A DNA stretch of 64,000 nt from Bacteroidales bacterium (GCA_030539115.1 JAUNSR010000009.1:48635-112634); one strand, 5' to 3'; counted from the first letter of the stretch, positions 9,640 to 18,614 are shown. Notes: generated from the letters alone by a model not told the origin. A program made the numbers and translations.

Positions 9640-10293
9640 ATGATTAAAAGAATATTTATCGCAGCATGTGTAGCTCTTTTTATTGGAGTTTATACAGGCT
9701 GCAGTTGCAGTGATAAAACTGTAGAGAAAAAAGAGATTCAAATAAAGCATTTTGGGAACTTTAGAAAAGTTTTTAATGATTTGAACGACAAGCATCTCGA
9801 AGCTGCAAAAAAAAATGGAGTTCCTAAAGTTATTTCCAGAAAAGATGCTGAAAAGCATAAGCGGCAACTCGTTGAACTTAAGTCTTCTGATTTATATAAA
9901 CTTGATAACCTGGATTATTCAATACCATTTCTTGTGCCAAAGGCAAATGACCTGCTTGAGAAGATTGCCGGCAATTTTCAGGATTCATTAAGGAGCAAAG
10001 GTGTTGACAGCTTTGAGATTGTAGTTACAAGCGTTCTTCGCTCAGAAGATGATGTTAAAAAGTTAAGAAGAAAAAATACTAATGCAAGCCAAAATTCTGC
10101 TCATCGTTATGGCACTACATTCGATATCGCTTATGCAAGATATAATAGAATAAATAATGATTACCCTCATGATATACCGGTGGAGCATTTGAAACATATT
10201 TTGGGCGAAGTGCTTAGAGATTTAAGAAAAGAGAAAAAATGCTATGTCAAATATGAAATAAATCAGGGTTGCTTTCATATAACAGCCAGATAA
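9640..10293 (+). CDS. DUF5715/M15-like peptidase lipoprotein
   Basis: 217 residues with a signal peptide and lipobox (VYTGC, lipid Cys about 21). The C-terminal half has the zinc-peptidase layout of M15/YcbK-like enzymes: NSAHRYGTTFDIAY (His about 155, Asp about 162) and CFHIT (His about 213). This supports a D,D- or L,D-carboxypeptidase-like fold acting on peptidoglycan stem peptides in the periplasm. The family is common in Bacteroidota as DUF5715; direct activity data are not known to me. It is transcribed alone just upstream of truA. Confidence 0.8.
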   Translation: MIKRIFIAACVALFIGVYTGCSCSDKTVEKKEIQIKHFGNFRKVFNDLNDKHLEAAKKNGVPKVISRKDAEKHKRQLVELKSSDLYKLDNLDYSIPFLVPKANDLLEKIAGNFQDSLRSKGVDSFEIVVTSVLRSEDDVKKLRRKNTNASQNSAHRYGTTFDIAYARYNRINNDYPHDIPVEHLKHILGEVLRDLRKEKKCYVKYEINQGCFHITAR

Positions 10294-10319
10294 GAAAACG
10301 TATCGATAAATAGTTGCCA

Positions 10320-10348
10320 TTGATATTCAGTAAAATAGATTAACTTTG
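10320..10348 (+). promoter_or_regulatory. Promoter of truA
   Basis: A -7 element TAACTTTG at 10341-10348 with TTG at 10320-10322 as -33, separated by 18 bases. The leader to the start at 10434 is about 80 nucleotides. Confidence 0.65.
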
Positions 10349-10433
10349 CAGTCATATTATAAACAGGTTGATTGCTGCTTTATTTATAGGCATTCTATAA
10401 ATAATCATTACTTAATTTTTATATTTTATCACT

Positions 10434-11186
10434 TTGAAAAGATATTTCATATTCCTTTCATACAACGGAGCGAATTATCATGGCTGGCAAATTCAGCCTA
10501 AGGATAGTTCTGTTCAACAGACAATAGAAGAAAAGCTCTCGATGATTTTAAGAGAGAAAATAACAGTTACAGGAGCCGGAAGAACCGACACAGGCGTAAA
10601 TGCCTCTTTAATGGTGGCTCATTTTGATATTGAAAAAGAGATTGAGGATGTCGATTTATTAGCAGACAGACTTAACAGAGTCTTACCAAAAGATATAGCT
10701 ATAGAAAAGATAGTTGCTGTGAAAGATGATGCCCACGCAAGATTCAGTGCCTTGGCAAGAACTTATAAATATTATGTTACTTCAAAGAAAGATCCCTTTG
10801 GCGGTGACTTTAAATATAGGTTAAGAGGTGAAATTGATGTGGATAAAATGAATCAGGCAGCTTCAATGCTTTTTGATTATATAGATTTTACAAGTTTTTC
10901 AAAGCTTCATACCGATGTTAAGACAAACAACTGCAAAATCATGTATGCAAAATGGGAAAGAATAGGCGATGATGATTTGATATTTACTATTAAAGCTGAC
11001 CGCTTCCTTAGAAATATGGTTAGGGCAATTGTTGGGACACTGCTTCTTGTTGGAAGAGGGAAACTTTCTTTGGATGGTTTTAAAAATATTATAGAACAAA
11101 AAGATAGATGTAAGGCAGGCGATTCAGCAATAGCCGGCGCTCTATTTTTGGTAGATATAGAATATCCGGATTCAGTATTCAATTAA
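10434..11186 (+). CDS. truA: tRNA pseudouridine(38-40) synthase TruA
   Basis: 250 residues, cytosolic; isomerises uridines 38-40 in the tRNA anticodon arm. The N-terminal [10 protein letters not shown] and the catalytic [11 protein letters not shown] (Asp about 52) are diagnostic, with [15 protein letters not shown] in the C-terminal half. The start is TTG: conserved TruA sequence begins immediately after it and there is no in-frame ATG before residue about 37. It is followed 36 bases later by an EamA permease on the same strand. Confidence 0.95.
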   Translation: MKRYFIFLSYNGANYHGWQIQPKDSSVQQTIEEKLSMILREKITVTGAGRTDTGVNASLMVAHFDIEKEIEDVDLLADRLNRVLPKDIAIEKIVAVKDDAHARFSALARTYKYYVTSKKDPFGGDFKYRLRGEIDVDKMNQAASMLFDYIDFTSFSKLHTDVKTNNCKIMYAKWERIGDDDLIFTIKADRFLRNMVRAIVGTLLLVGRGKLSLDGFKNIIEQKDRCKAGDSAIAGALFLVDIEYPDSVFN

Positions 11187-11222
11187 TCAGGGATATATTT
11201 AAGAATTCTTCATATTTGTGTT

Positions 11223-12128
11223 ATGTGGCTTTTGTATGCTTTTGTTTCAGCAGGATTGCTGGGCGTTTATGATGTGTTTAAGAAAATGGCTCTAAATAAG
11301 AATGCCGTTATTCCTGTGTTGCTTTTAAATACTGTTTTTTGTTCATTGATTTTTTTGCCTTTGGTAGTGGGTTCATATTTGATGCCCGATGTTATGAACA
11401 AAACAATGTTCTATATTCCCATACCTAACAAGGAGGCACATTTATATATAATCTTAAAATCATTTATAGTACTCTCCTCATGGATGTCGGCATATTTTGC
11501 ATTAAAACACCTGCCGATAACCCTTGCATCACCAATCAAAGCTTCGCAGCCGATATTGACACTTATTGGAGCTATGTTCATATTTGGTGAAAGATTGAAT
11601 GCGTATCAATGGATAGGAGTCTTATGCTCACTTGTCGGCTTTTTTATGCTTTCAAAATCTGGCAAAAAAGAGGGAATAACATTCTCACACAACAAATGGA
11701 TATGGTGTATTGTATTTGCAACAATAACAGGGGCAATAAGCGGATTGTATGACAAATATTTGATGCAGCGACTTTTGCTTGACAGGATGATTGTTCAGTC
11801 GTGGTATAACTTCTATCAAGTTGCAATGATGGGATTGGTATTTCTGATAATCTGGTGGCCAAAGCGAAAGCATAATACTCCATTTCAATGGAGATGGAGC
11901 ATTCCTTTAATTTCCATTTTCCTTTCAATAGCTGATTTTGTTTATTTTTATGCACTGAGCAATCCCGATGCATTGATATCTGTTGTATCTCTTGTGAGGA
12001 GAAGCGGAGTTGTGGTTAGCTTTATTGCAGGATGGCTTTTCTTTAAGGAGAAAAATATTAAACAAAAATCAATAGATTTGATTTTAGTTTTGATTGCTAT
12101 GATTTTTCTTTATTTTGGAACAAAATAA
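11223..12128 (+). CDS. EamA-family (DMT) transporter
   Basis: 301 residues with about ten hydrophobic helices in two EamA repeats. It begins MWLLYAFVSAGLLGVYDVFKK; ALKHLPITLASPIKASQPILT marks the end of repeat one, where a conserved small-residue/Pro motif lies. These drug/metabolite transporter-superfamily proteins export or import small metabolites; the substrate cannot be told. CATATTTG, a near match to the -7 element, lies only 3 bases before the ATG, so the mRNA may be nearly leaderless or the gene may be cotranscribed with truA. Confidence 0.85.
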   Translation: MWLLYAFVSAGLLGVYDVFKKMALNKNAVIPVLLLNTVFCSLIFLPLVVGSYLMPDVMNKTMFYIPIPNKEAHLYIILKSFIVLSSWMSAYFALKHLPITLASPIKASQPILTLIGAMFIFGERLNAYQWIGVLCSLVGFFMLSKSGKKEGITFSHNKWIWCIVFATITGAISGLYDKYLMQRLLLDRMIVQSWYNFYQVAMMGLVFLIIWWPKRKHNTPFQWRWSIPLISIFLSIADFVYFYALSNPDALISVVSLVRRSGVVVSFIAGWLFFKEKNIKQKSIDLILVLIAMIFLYFGTK

Positions 12129-12197
12129 CTCAGCTTTGTTATTTGTCAATATAAATAGTTAAGTTTGAATATAAATACTCTATTAAAGTATATTGTT

Positions 12198-12306
12198 ATG
12201 AAATCGCCATAACTCACCTAAAGATGAGATACCCAACTAAAGGTATATAAATGGCGCATTTGTACATTAGAGGTAACGGTTAGAAAAATAAAATAATATA
12301 CAAATG
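12198..12306 (+). repeat. Start-site-linked element, copy A
   Basis: First of six related units. It runs from an ATG at 12198 to the gene start ATG at 12304 (106 bases). CGCCAT (12205-12210) pairs with ATGGCG (12251-12256), enclosing CTCA/TGAG (12213-12216, 12225-12228) and ATACC/GGTAT (12229-12233, 12242-12246) hairpins. ATTTGTAC at 12258-12265 is the conserved block. The first ATG opens a mini-frame ATG-AAA-TCG-CCA-TAA. Confidence 0.8.
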
Positions 12307-12948
12307 AAAAAGATTTATACATCAATTATATTGATTCTTTTTTCAGTATCTGCTTTTTCTCAAAATATTAGCACCCTTTTTGAAATAATGCCCGACGAAC
12401 AGCTTATTCAAATTGATACAAATAGAAGAAAAGACATGTATGATTTGAAAAAGAATGGCAAAGATTCTAAAATGCTTAACAAGCTTGGTGGTTATTCTGA
12501 AATTACCAACCTTACAGACGATTATCTAAAACTCCAAGTCAGCCAGAACAGCACTTTTGAGATGAGGATACTTGATTCTATTCAAGGCGGAAAAATTCTT
12601 GCAGTAATTAAAACAGTTTGTGCTCCCAGCTGCGATTCTGAAATCTCTTTTTATAATTCGGTTTGGCAGAGAATTCCTCAAAATGAGATTTTTGTAAAAC
12701 CATCTGTTAAGGATTTTCTATTGGAAAGCACCTTGGCTGATGACTCTTTAACAAATGAAATTATAAAAGTGGCAGATATTAACTTTCTTAACATGAGCTT
12801 TGTTGATGGAAAGCCTGAGATTTCTGTAACGATTCCTTTTGAAGAGCTGCTTCCCGAAGAGGAAATAAAATTTATAAAACCATATATAAAAGAAACTCCC
12901 CTATTCCTTGAATGGAAAGAGGGGAGATTTGTCAAAAAGAATGATTAA
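12304..12948 (+). CDS. DUF3256 family exported protein
   Basis: 214 residues with a signal peptide (MKKIYTSIILILFSVSAFSQ). The mature sequence starts ISTLFEIMPDEQLIQIDTNRRKDM and matches the Bacteroidales DUF3256 family, for which no function is known. There is one Cys pair (CAPSC about 105-109) that could form a disulfide in the periplasm. Its start codon forms the last bases of element copy A, so expression is probably set by that element. It converges on the carbohydrate-binding lipoprotein gene with 17 bases between stops; a 21-bp direct duplication (GATTAATTTTCTTCTT) spans the junction. Confidence 0.75.
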   Translation: MKKIYTSIILILFSVSAFSQNISTLFEIMPDEQLIQIDTNRRKDMYDLKKNGKDSKMLNKLGGYSEITNLTDDYLKLQVSQNSTFEMRILDSIQGGKILAVIKTVCAPSCDSEISFYNSVWQRIPQNEIFVKPSVKDFLLESTLADDSLTNEIIKVADINFLNMSFVDGKPEISVTIPFEELLPEEEIKFIKPYIKETPLFLEWKEGRFVKKND

Positions 12949-12965
12949 TTTTCTTCTTTATTTGA

Positions 12966-14660
12966 TTAATTTTCTTCTTCATTAAATGGTGGCGGAGGAA
13001 ACTCCCCCTCTTCAAAAGGAGGGAATTCACCATTTGGCGGAGGTGGTGGAAGTTCTCCTTTAGTTCTTGGGAATCCTCCCGGTACGAATCCGCCTCCTCC
13101 TCCCATTCCTCCGGAAGAATAGTTATTTACTATTGTAGATGCTGTAAAATTCTTTAGAAGCGTGCCGATTGTATAATCAGTATCGGTTATCCATCCATTG
13201 AAATCTGTTCCTTGTGAATAGGAACCTCCTTTATATATATTATAAGAATTATTTAATTTTAGAGACGGCGAACTGTAAAGAAGAGTCGTTTGATTTAAAG
13301 AACGAGGCATCTTAACAACAAAGATATTTTCTCCATCAGAATTGCTGAGATTAAGGAGTTCTCCCGAATTTAACTGAGTTGTATAAAGAAGTGAGTTTTG
13401 TGTGCACTTATTAGCTGTTGGAGTGCTGGTTGCTCCTCCAATTCCAATAATCTCTCCTCCGGTTATAGTAAATGTATTTTGATCACAGTCAAAGCCTTCT
13501 TCCGGCATACCGCTTCCAACAGAAAAAACCTTGCCGCCGGTGATGGTTAGTGTGCCATTACTGTCGACACCATCATTTGTATCGCTGTAGACGTAGATTT
13601 CTCCTCCATTAATTGTGATTGATTTTGCAGCATTAATGCAGTCATCGTTTGCTATAATTTTAATTTTTCCATTGTTGATAACAAGATTTTTTTTACTCTC
13701 AATGCCTTCACTCCCCTTGTCGATAGTTTCTATTGAAAAACTGCCGCCATCAATGGTTAAATCTCCGATACTTTTAATTCCTTTGGCAGAACTTCCAAAT
13801 GTATAAATATCAATATTACCATCTTTAATTTGTATTGATGGATTTACAGTGTTATCAGTTCCTTGATAAGATGTAACAATACCATCATCATAGGAAGATA
13901 TTCTTATATCGCCATTTCCGATATAAATGTAGCCCTCGTCACATTGTATGCCGTCACTTGTTGCAACAAGATCCAATTTACCTCCATCCATGATAAATGC
14001 ATCATTTACATGAACTGCATCTTTTGCGGAATTTTCGACCTTTATATTCGATTCAACAATTCTAACATATTGATCACTGCATATTGCATGTTTATAGTTT
14101 GAAGAAATCACTAATTCTCCATTGCCATAGAAAATCATTTGGCCTTCACTGAATAAAGTGCCTTTTCTATCTTCAGAGCTGTCAGAATAATTTTCTCCAT
14201 CTTTAAGGGAGTTTGTCGTACCCTCATTTACAACAATAAATGCCCTTTTCTTTGATTGAATATTAATTGCGGGGGAATTAGGGCTATAAAGGTTTACCCC
14301 GTCAAGCAAAAGCTTAAATTTATTATCACTTTCAATTCTTAAAGAGCCATTATCGCAATCGCCCGAAAGCTGATATTCAACCTCCTTTGCAGTAGATTTA
14401 ATTGAAACATCATTGCCTGAATACGATATCGTTACTCCATCTTTTTCATAAGAGTTATCGACAGTTACAGAATTGCTGAATTTAATTTTTACAATCTTTG
14501 AAAAAACAGAATTAGCAATATTGTCATCATCATTTGAACTTTCAATATCAATGATTCCCGAAATGATATCCTCACTTTCCGAATTCTTTTCACATGCTGA
14601 GGCGACAAAAGCCATGCTTAAAAGGATTACAGGATATGAAATTAAATTTGAAATATACAT
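12966..14660 (-). CDS. Beta-helix carbohydrate-binding lipoprotein (Cthe_2159/DUF4353 family)
   Basis: 564 residues. A lipoprotein signal (VILLSMAFVASAC, Cys about 23) precedes a long right-handed beta-helix: NIQSKKRAFIVVNEGTTNSL, SDGIQCDEGYIYIGNGDIRISSYDDGI, DDCINAAKSITINGGEIYV, SNGTLTITGGKVFSVG. These asparagine- and glycine-rich coils are typical of PF14262, of which Cthe_2159 binds cellulose and polygalacturonate. The C-terminus is a low-complexity tail of Gly, Pro, Glu and Phe (GGMGGGGG and PPPPP). It probably sits at the cell surface and binds a polysaccharide. Confidence 0.8.
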   Translation of the reverse strand: MYISNLISYPVILLSMAFVASACEKNSESEDIISGIIDIESSNDDDNIANSVFSKIVKIKFSNSVTVDNSYEKDGVTISYSGNDVSIKSTAKEVEYQLSGDCDNGSLRIESDNKFKLLLDGVNLYSPNSPAINIQSKKRAFIVVNEGTTNSLKDGENYSDSSEDRKGTLFSEGQMIFYGNGELVISSNYKHAICSDQYVRIVESNIKVENSAKDAVHVNDAFIMDGGKLDLVATSDGIQCDEGYIYIGNGDIRISSYDDGIVTSYQGTDNTVNPSIQIKDGNIDIYTFGSSAKGIKSIGDLTIDGGSFSIETIDKGSEGIESKKNLVINNGKIKIIANDDCINAAKSITINGGEIYVYSDTNDGVDSNGTLTITGGKVFSVGSGMPEEGFDCDQNTFTITGGEIIGIGGATSTPTANKCTQNSLLYTTQLNSGELLNLSNSDGENIFVVKMPRSLNQTTLLYSSPSLKLNNSYNIYKGGSYSQGTDFNGWITDTDYTIGTLLKNFTASTIVNNYSSGGMGGGGGFVPGGFPRTKGELPPPPPNGEFPPFEEGEFPPPPFNEEEN

Positions 14661-15020
14661 ATAGCCCGACTTAATTCAATGAATATTAATTATTTTACAC
14701 CAAATAAAAATCTAAATTATATATATTTTAATCATACTATTTATTTTTATGGGGAATGAGAAATTTATGCGGTTGAATAATATTTGATTGATATTGAAAT
14801 GTATATAAATGCCGCCAACAATTTATTTTGCGCTGAATAAAAATATTATATAATCAATTTGCTTAATGTAAATGCCAACAACATTTAATTGTCCACCTAT
14901 CATTTGCCTAAAAGAAATCTTAGTTTAATCCAGGCTCTTGTAGTTAATTAAAAAGAAAGCATCATCTTAGAATGCAGTTCCTCACATAACAATGCCCACA
15001 TTCTTAAAAAAGAAAAAGGG

Positions 15021-15037
15021 CGCAGACTCTTTCGACG
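15021..15037 (-). repeat. 17-bp direct repeat of a terminator loop
   Basis: CGCAGACTCTTTCGACG is identical to 15084-15100, which forms part of the terminator of the repeat-protein gene. This distal copy lacks the matching stem arm, so it looks like a partial duplication with a 63-base period. Confidence 0.7.
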
Positions 15038-15075
15038 TTCCTCCACACCCGGCATAAATATAAAGAAAGAAAAAT

Positions 15076-15110
15076 AAAAGGGACGCAGACTCTTTCGACG
15101 CATCCCTTTT
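15076..15110 (-). terminator. Terminator of the DLPxxPIL-repeat protein gene
   Basis: AAAAGGGA (15076-15083) pairs with TCCCTTTT (15103-15110), with GC/GC inside after one mismatch. On the minus strand the stem ends in a T-rich run, 28 bases after the stop codon. Confidence 0.75.
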
Positions 15111-15137
15111 AAATATTCATTAAATTCAAAAAATAAA

Positions 15138-16448
15138 TTATTGCTTGATAATTCTATTTGAGTTTAGACCATTTGGAGTAGAAACTGCAAGGATATAACT
15201 TCCCGTAGTAAGGTTTGACAAATCAATATCATTGCTGCCAAGAGTAACATAACCTTGTTTCATTAAAGAACCATTCATAGAAACAATTTGATATTTGCAT
15301 GTTGATTCTACATTTGAAACAACTTCAAGAGATGTCTCTACAAAATTGCCTTTTAGCTCAATCTCATTTTCTTCTACAGCTATCTCAGATGCATTATCAG
15401 CAACAGGAGAATAGAAGCATTGAATATAAGTATCGCTTGTTGCGTCAACAACCTCAAGACTTTTAATCATATTGTCATTAAAATCATCAACATCAACATA
15501 CATTACACCCTCTGCACTTAAAGCTTCAACAACAAGTCCACCAACTATTTCAGTTTCTTCAACTATTGAATTTACTTTAACCTCAGCACCGGTCTTATGA
15601 TTTACAACAAAATAATCTGTTCTATCAAGAAGTCCTCTTTCGTTAAAATAGCAACTAAATATATCTGTCCCCTCAGTTGTATAATTATAATATTTTATAG
15701 ACGTAAGGACATTATTTTCATAAACAGGCAAGACTTTTTGTATAACAGAAGTTTCATCTGAATTAGAATAAACCACCAAGCTGTCATATTTCATTTCATC
15801 AGCTCTTTGAAGTGCCCTTAAAATAGGAATTATAGGGAGATCAGCACCTTTTAAACTTGTATCGTTAGATTTTAGAATAGGGAAAGCAGGAAGATCCGGA
15901 TTATCCAATCTGCGTCCGTTTTCATCTGCCCTAAGAATAGGGAAAACAGGAAGATCCGGATTGTCAAGTCTGCGACCATCATTTTGGTCACCGCTTCTTA
16001 AAATAGGAAAAACAGGAAGGTCCGGATTATCCAATCTGCGTCCGTTTTCATCTGCCCTAAGAATAGGAAAAACAGGAAGATCAGGGTTGTCAAGTCTGCG
16101 GCCATCATTTTGTTCGCCAGATTTTAGAATAGGAATAACAGGGAGATCAGGGTTGTCAAGTCTGCGACCATTGTTTTGCTCTCCTGATCTTAGAATAGGG
16201 ATAACAGGAAGATCCGGATTGTCAAGTCTGCGACCATCATTTTGTTCGCCTGATTTTAGGATAGGAATAACAGGAAGATCCGGATTATCAAGTCTTCTTC
16301 CATTAGTATTTTTTTCTGTGTTTACGGTCTGTTCTCCGGCTCTTAATATCGGAATAACAGGGAGATCCGTTTTTTGATGAATATCCACTTGAGCAAACAA
16401 GCCCAAATATGGAGCGCATGATAACGTAAGGAGTAATAATCGCTTCAT
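15138..16448 (-). CDS. Secreted DLPxxPIL-repeat protein with a T9SS-like C-terminal domain
   Basis: 436 residues. A signal peptide (MKRLLLLTLSCAPYLGLFAQ) is followed, from about 25 to 220, by nine DLPxxPIL cores, seven of them in full units GRRLDNPDLPVxPIL(K/R). The units are 20 or 22 residues long, differing by ADEN versus SGEQND linkers. A unique region (about 225-365) is followed by a C-terminal domain (about 366-436) with KYQIVSMNGSLMKQG and TTGSYILAVST..NRIIKQ, as in type A type IX secretion sorting domains. It is therefore probably exported to the surface or released. The repeat function is unknown; binding or surface display is plausible. Confidence 0.75.
   Translation of the reverse strand: MKRLLLLTLSCAPYLGLFAQVDIHQKTDLPVIPILRAGEQTVNTEKNTNGRRLDNPDLPVIPILKSGEQNDGRRLDNPDLPVIPILRSGEQNNGRRLDNPDLPVIPILKSGEQNDGRRLDNPDLPVFPILRADENGRRLDNPDLPVFPILRSGDQNDGRRLDNPDLPVFPILRADENGRRLDNPDLPAFPILKSNDTSLKGADLPIIPILRALQRADEMKYDSLVVYSNSDETSVIQKVLPVYENNVLTSIKYYNYTTEGTDIFSCYFNERGLLDRTDYFVVNHKTGAEVKVNSIVEETEIVGGLVVEALSAEGVMYVDVDDFNDNMIKSLEVVDATSDTYIQCFYSPVADNASEIAVEENEIELKGNFVETSLEVVSNVESTCKYQIVSMNGSLMKQGYVTLGSNDIDLSNLTTGSYILAVSTPNGLNSNRIIKQ
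15830..16370 (-). repeat. In-frame 60/66-bp tandem repeat array
   Basis: About nine near-identical DNA units encode the DLPxxPIL repeats. Two unit lengths, 60 and 66 bases, are interspersed and neighbouring units share long identical stretches, so copy number is likely to change by slippage or recombination without breaking frame. Confidence 0.85.
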
Positions 16449-17396
16449 AACAGTAAGTTTAAATTGTTAAATCATCGCAAATACAATTATTTTTCAATAA
16501 CTGCGGGAGTATTTGCGGAACTAAAAAATCAGTAATACATTATGCAAATTATTCTAATACGGACATTTTAGCTGAGGCTATTTTTATTTTATGTTAATCG
16601 TAAAATTTGATATGGAATACTTCTGTCCGAAAAATTCTCTTGTTTAGAATTAAAATATTCCGCCTTTCATGGATCCAATTGTTAGCTAAAACTTTGTTAT
16701 GCAAATATAACTACGTTTAAATCTGACAGATAGATATTAGAATTAAATAAAGATAATTTTTAAAAACCGAATTTTGCTTGTTTTGAACATAATTAAAATA
16801 GGGTAGTTAATTCATTTGTTAACATTAGTTAATCTAAAATTTATTTCTTAAAATACAAAAAATCGCTTAAATAACATTTAACACCTTATTAATCATTCAT
16901 TTATAATTTTCTTTAATTATTTATTCATCGATTCGGAATCAATTCAGTAAACCCTCTTAATTAGATTTATTATATTTATAGCCACTTCAAAAAATAATCA
17001 ATTAAAAATCCAAAATATTTATTTGTTATTTAAAATATTTACATTTAAATCAATGAAGAGCCGCATTTTTATTTATTGTTAACTTTTTATTGCTGTATTA
17101 TTTTAAAATTTGACTATTAAGACTACTTCTATTTCTTATATATTTATTGAAATAAAAATTTGCGAATAAAAAAATTTGCAGAAATAAACAGTTATCAAAA
17201 GTATATCTAAACAGATTTAAATTTATATCTTTAAAAAAATATCAAAGAAGAGATAATATCACATCAATGCTAAAATAATCGAGATTAAGTATGCATTAAT
17301 TTCCATTTTTATTCACATTTTGTCAACAAAAACGGTCTAAAACTTATTTTTTATTTTTAAGAGGATTAATTTGGTTTCATCTTTATATGATTTTAT

Positions 17397-17404
17397 TATC
17401 TTTG
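17397..17404 (+). promoter_or_regulatory. -7 promoter element of carAB
   Basis: TATCTTTG followed by CAC; TTTG at 17370-17373 could be the -33 element although the 23-base spacing is longer than usual. The leader to carA is about 120 nucleotides and contains a terminator-like hairpin. Confidence 0.65.
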
Positions 17405-17478
17405 CACGGTTTTTCAACAGGAAACCAATTTGCAATAAAAATATCCTTGACAAAATTTCGGGATAAAGTTTCAAGGCT

Positions 17479-17505
17479 GCAACTCAAAAAGGAGCTGCTT
17501 TTTTT
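17479..17505 (+). promoter_or_regulatory. Terminator-like hairpin in the carA leader
   Basis: GCAACTC (17479-17485) pairs with GAGCTGC (17492-17498) with one A-C mismatch, directly followed by seven T residues. It lies between the promoter and the carA start, where an attenuator would sit. No antiterminator was worked out. Confidence 0.45.
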
Positions 17506-17533
17506 GTAACATCATTTTTCATAATATATTAAT

Positions 17534-18604
17534 ATGCAAAAGGAAAGACCTGTTTCTTTAGTACTCGACAATGGAACTGTTTTCTATGGAAAAAGTTTCG
17601 GTTACGAGCAATCAACCAACGGTGAAGTAGTGTTCAGCACTGCAATGGTTGGTTATCCTGAAAGTTTGACCGACCCATCCTATTCCGGTCAAATCTTAGT
17701 TGTTACTTTCCCCCTTGTTGGCAACTATGGTGTCCCATCGGGTGAGACTCAAGCCAATGGTCTCTCTGTTTTTTTTGAATCTGAAAAAATCCATACTCAA
17801 GCCATTATCGTTTCTGACTACTCTTTCGAATACAGTCATTGGAATGCACAGAAAAGTCTCAGCCAATGGCTTAAAGATGAAAAGATTGTCGGCATATACG
17901 ATATCGACACTCGTGAATTGACAAAGATTCTCAGAGAGAATGGTTCAATGAAAGGAAAGATTGTTTTCGAAAATGAAGACATAGATTTTGCTGATCCAAA
18001 CCTTATCAATCAAGTTGCAGTTGTCAGCTGCAAAGAGGTAATACATTATGGAAAAGGTGATAAAAAGATTGTTTTAGTTGACTGTGGTGTTAAGCACAAT
18101 ATTATAAGATGCTTTCTTAAGAGAAATGTCGAAGTGATAAGAGTTCCTTGGGATTACGATTTCAACAATCTTGAATATGACGGACTTTTCATTTCCAACG
18201 GTCCCGGCGACCCCAACCTTTGCGATGCGGCTGTCAACAACATAAAAAAAGCCATGCAAAATGACAAACCGATATTTGGAATATGCATGGGCAATCAGCT
18301 TCTTTCAAAAGCAGCGGGAGCCAAAGTTTACAAATTAAAATACGGTCATCGTTCACACAACCAACCTGTAAGAATGGCAGGAACAAATAAATGCTTCATT
18401 ACTTCCCAAAATCACGGCTATGCTGTAGACAATTCCACTCTGCCTGAAGATTGGGAACCATTATTCATCAATATGAATGATGGCACTAATGAAGGAATAC
18501 GACACAAGAGCAAACCTTACTTCTCTGCTCAATTTCATCCTGAAGCCTCTTCAGGACCTACTGATACAGAATTTCTTTTTGATGAGTTTGTAAATCTGCT
18601 TTAA
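17534..18604 (+). CDS. carA: Carbamoyl-phosphate synthase, small (glutaminase) subunit
   Basis: 356 residues. It hydrolyses glutamine and channels ammonia to CarB for carbamoyl phosphate, the precursor of pyrimidines and arginine. The N-terminal CarA domain (SLVLDNGTVFYGKSFGYE) is followed by a class I glutamine amidotransferase domain with GICMGNQLLSKA (nucleophile Cys) and FHPEA (His-Glu of the triad). It has normal length and lies 10 bases upstream of carB, clearly as one operon. Confidence 0.97.
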   Translation: MQKERPVSLVLDNGTVFYGKSFGYEQSTNGEVVFSTAMVGYPESLTDPSYSGQILVVTFPLVGNYGVPSGETQANGLSVFFESEKIHTQAIIVSDYSFEYSHWNAQKSLSQWLKDEKIVGIYDIDTRELTKILRENGSMKGKIVFENEDIDFADPNLINQVAVVSCKEVIHYGKGDKKIVLVDCGVKHNIIRCFLKRNVEVIRVPWDYDFNNLEYDGLFISNGPGDPNLCDAAVNNIKKAMQNDKPIFGICMGNQLLSKAAGAKVYKLKYGHRSHNQPVRMAGTNKCFITSQNHGYAVDNSTLPEDWEPLFINMNDGTNEGIRHKSKPYFSAQFHPEASSGPTDTEFLFDEFVNLL

Positions 18605-18614
18605 AATCCATTCA

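Larger units (their letters stand above)
14661..15137. other. Intergenic region with degenerate repeats
   Basis: No gene seen. Two related stretches, TAAATGCCGCCAACAATTTA near 14808 and TAAATGCCAACAACATTTA near 14869, lie about 60 bases apart. The first includes TATATAAATG, a core shared with the start-linked element. Near the far end lies a duplicated terminator arm. Confidence 0.45.
16449..17533. other. 1.1-kb AT-rich intergenic region
   Basis: No protein-coding or RNA gene that I can recognise. It holds the leader of the repeat-protein gene (minus strand; CAAATATA at 16702-16709 reads TATATTTG on that strand) and the carA promoter and leader at its right end. An unrecognised small RNA cannot be excluded. 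Confidence 0.5.

Noticed and set aside
15830..16370. Regular repeats resembling a CRISPR array
   Set aside because: Units of 60-66 bp are contiguous and in frame, with no unique spacers.
15961..16377. 138-codon antisense frame with SGRSGLSSLRP repeats
   Set aside because: It is the mirror of the DLPxxPIL repeat array; the real gene on the minus strand has a signal peptide and a secretion-type tail.
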